From an uncultured Bacteroidota bacterium (lineage in GTDB: Bacteria; Bacteroidota; Bacteroidia; 2-12-FULL-35-15): a stretch of DNA of 6,800 nucleotides. The notes under the pieces were generated by a model, which was given only the letters and a program-made list of their open reading frames with translations, ran no database searches and was not told the origin of the DNA. The position numbers were made by a program, and so were the translations under genes. Location of the stretch: contig CAISYK010001151.1 in assembly GCA_903889605.1 (NCBI GenBank), positions 1 through 6,800 on the forward strand, given 5' to 3'. Shown piece by piece: positions 5,621 through 6,800 of this stretch (positions are counted from its first letter, which is position 1; each line of letters starts with the position of its first letter).

Positions 5621-6800
5621 ATGAACAAACAAGTTTTATCAAAATCATTACTGCTTCCATTAGCATTATTTGCTTTTAACAGTATTACAGCTCAAAAAAA
5701 CAGCAATTCTATCCTAATGACAGTTGGTTCTTCAAAGGTAACTGTTGGAGAATTTGGGAATGTTTATCACAAAAACAATACAAAAGAAACTGCAAATGAT
5801 AATAAATCATTAAATGATTATGTTGATTTATTTGTAAATTTTAAATTGAAAGTAATCGAAGCAGAAGAACTTCACCTGGATACAGCAAAGGCTTTTAAAG
5901 ATGAACTTTCCGGATACCGTAAACAGCTTGCTCAGCCTTATTTAACCGATAAAGATGTAAATGAAAAATTGCTGAAAGAAACATACAGCCGTTTGCAGGA
6001 AGATGTTAGAGCATCTCATATTTTAGTTAAAGCATCAGAAACTGCTTTACCAAAAGATACTTTGGAAGCATATAATAAAATTATGAAAATCCGCGCACGT
6101 ATCTTGAAAGGAGAAGACTTTAATAAGGTCGCAGCTGAAAAAGGTGTTTCCGACGATCCTTCGTCAAAAGAAAACGGAGGCGATTTAGGTTATTTCACTG
6201 CTTTACAAATGGTATATCCGTTTGAAAATGCAGCATATAATACTAAAGTTGGTGAAATTTCAATGCCGGTGCGTACACGTTATGGATATCATATCATTAA
6301 AGTTGCTGACAAGAGAAAAGCTCAGGGTGAAGTATTGGTGGCGCATATTATGGTAAAAACAGCACCTAATATGACCAAAGAAGATTCTTTGAATGCATAT
6401 TCTAAAATTACTGAAATTTATAACAAGCTTAAAGGCGGTGCAAAATTTGATGAATTGGCTACCCAATTTTCTGATGATAAACAATCTGCTAAAAAAGGCG
6501 GCGAACTGCCTTGGTTTGGTACATCAAAGCAGATGCCTCCTGAATTTGAAAAGGCTTCTTTTTCATTGCAGAATAAAAGTGATTTTTCCGCACCCATTAA
6601 AACTAAATACGGATGGCATATTATTAAGTTAGTTGATAAACGAGGTTTGGCTACTTTTGATAATATGAAAAATGAACTTAAAGAAAAAATAACAAAAGAC
6701 TCCCGTTCACAAGCTGGACGTGCATCATTAATTGCAAAAGTAAAAACAGAATATAAGTTTAAAGAAAATATTCCGGCACGTGACGAATTTTACAATTTAG
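5621..6800 (+). CDS. Exported peptidyl-prolyl isomerase with tandem parvulin (PpiC/SurA-type) domains, 3' end cut off
   Basis: The first 393 residues are present, with the frame still open at the window edge. Parvulins isomerise X-Pro bonds; exported SurA-type members chaperone outer-membrane proteins in the periplasm. Residues 1-24 are a signal peptide (MNKQVLSKS start, hydrophobic LLLPLALFAF, cleavage ITA|QK). Residues 25-128 are an N-terminal segment (GSSKVTVGEF, then charged helices) resembling the chaperone part of SurA-like proteins. Parvulin domain 1 spans about 129-232, from VRASHILVK through DDPSSKENGGDLGYF (178-192) to YGYHIIKVADKR. Parvulin domain 2 spans about 237-341, from VLVAHIMVK through KKGGELPWFG (291-300) to YGWHIIKLVDKRG. 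A helical region follows (344-393) with no stop, so the full protein is longer than two domains plus a tail. Multidomain proteins of this kind are known in Bacteroidota. The start is supported by the signal peptide, the A-rich leader and the promoter 25 bp upstream. A role in folding outer-membrane or T9SS components is inference. Confidence 0.93.
   Translation, partial: MNKQVLSKSLLLPLALFAFNSITAQKNSNSILMTVGSSKVTVGEFGNVYHKNNTKETANDNKSLNDYVDLFVNFKLKVIEAEELHLDTAKAFKDELSGYRKQLAQPYLTDKDVNEKLLKETYSRLQEDVRASHILVKASETALPKDTLEAYNKIMKIRARILKGEDFNKVAAEKGVSDDPSSKENGGDLGYFTALQMVYPFENAAYNTKVGEISMPVRTRYGYHIIKVADKRKAQGEVLVAHIMVKTAPNMTKEDSLNAYSKITEIYNKLKGGAKFDELATQFSDDKQSAKKGGELPWFGTSKQMPPEFEKASFSLQNKSDFSAPIKTKYGWHIIKLVDKRGLATFDNMKNELKEKITKDSRSQAGRASLIAKVKTEYKFKENIPARDEFYNL

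Noticed and set aside
6260..6632. A minus-strand frame and a second plus-strand frame inside the isomerase gene
   Set aside because: Both sit across the parvulin domains, which read continuously in the frame starting at 5621; neither has its own start signals.

Overview
The window looks like chromosomal DNA from a member of the Bacteroidota (Flavobacteriia/Cytophagia-like). Four things support this: AT-rich sequence, starts preceded by A-rich leaders with no Shine-Dalgarno motif, perfect TAnnTTTG -7 promoter elements upstream of three genes, and a secreted protein ending in a type A type IX secretion (T9SS) sorting domain. All four genes lie on the + strand. They are separated by roughly 200-450 bp gaps that hold promoters and terminators, so they look like independent transcription units, not one operon.

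Layout: (1) 37-1800, a 587-aa secreted multidomain protein (Ig-like, PKD, a C2-like domain, two Ig-like segments, T9SS C-terminal domain), followed by a strong intrinsic terminator at 1881-1920. (2) An AT-rich gap carrying an 8-G tract, repeated ATGCAG motifs and a promoter. (3) 2251-3531, an exported serpin with an inhibitory-type hinge. (4) A second AT-rich gap with a TATCTTTG promoter element and a possible short upstream reading frame. (5) 3956-5425, guaB (IMP dehydrogenase), complete with paired CBS domains and all key active-site residues. (6) A short gap with degenerate octamer repeats in opposing orientation, then a perfect 13-bp stem terminator whose T-tract overlaps the promoter of the next gene. 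(7) 5621 to the right edge, the first 393 residues of an exported peptidyl-prolyl isomerase with two parvulin domains. It runs off the window.

Functionally this is a housekeeping purine gene (guaB) beside envelope and secretion genes: a periplasmic folding factor, an exported protease inhibitor and a T9SS cargo protein. A shared theme of export and envelope folding is inference from the gene types, and nothing in the sequence ties the genes into one pathway. I see no tRNA, rRNA, CRISPR, insertion sequence or phage gene. The most notable points are the C2-like calcium-site signature in the T9SS cargo, the serpin's unusual reactive loop and poor lipobox, and the merged terminator/promoter between guaB and the isomerase gene. 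I do not see a clearly new multi-gene system.
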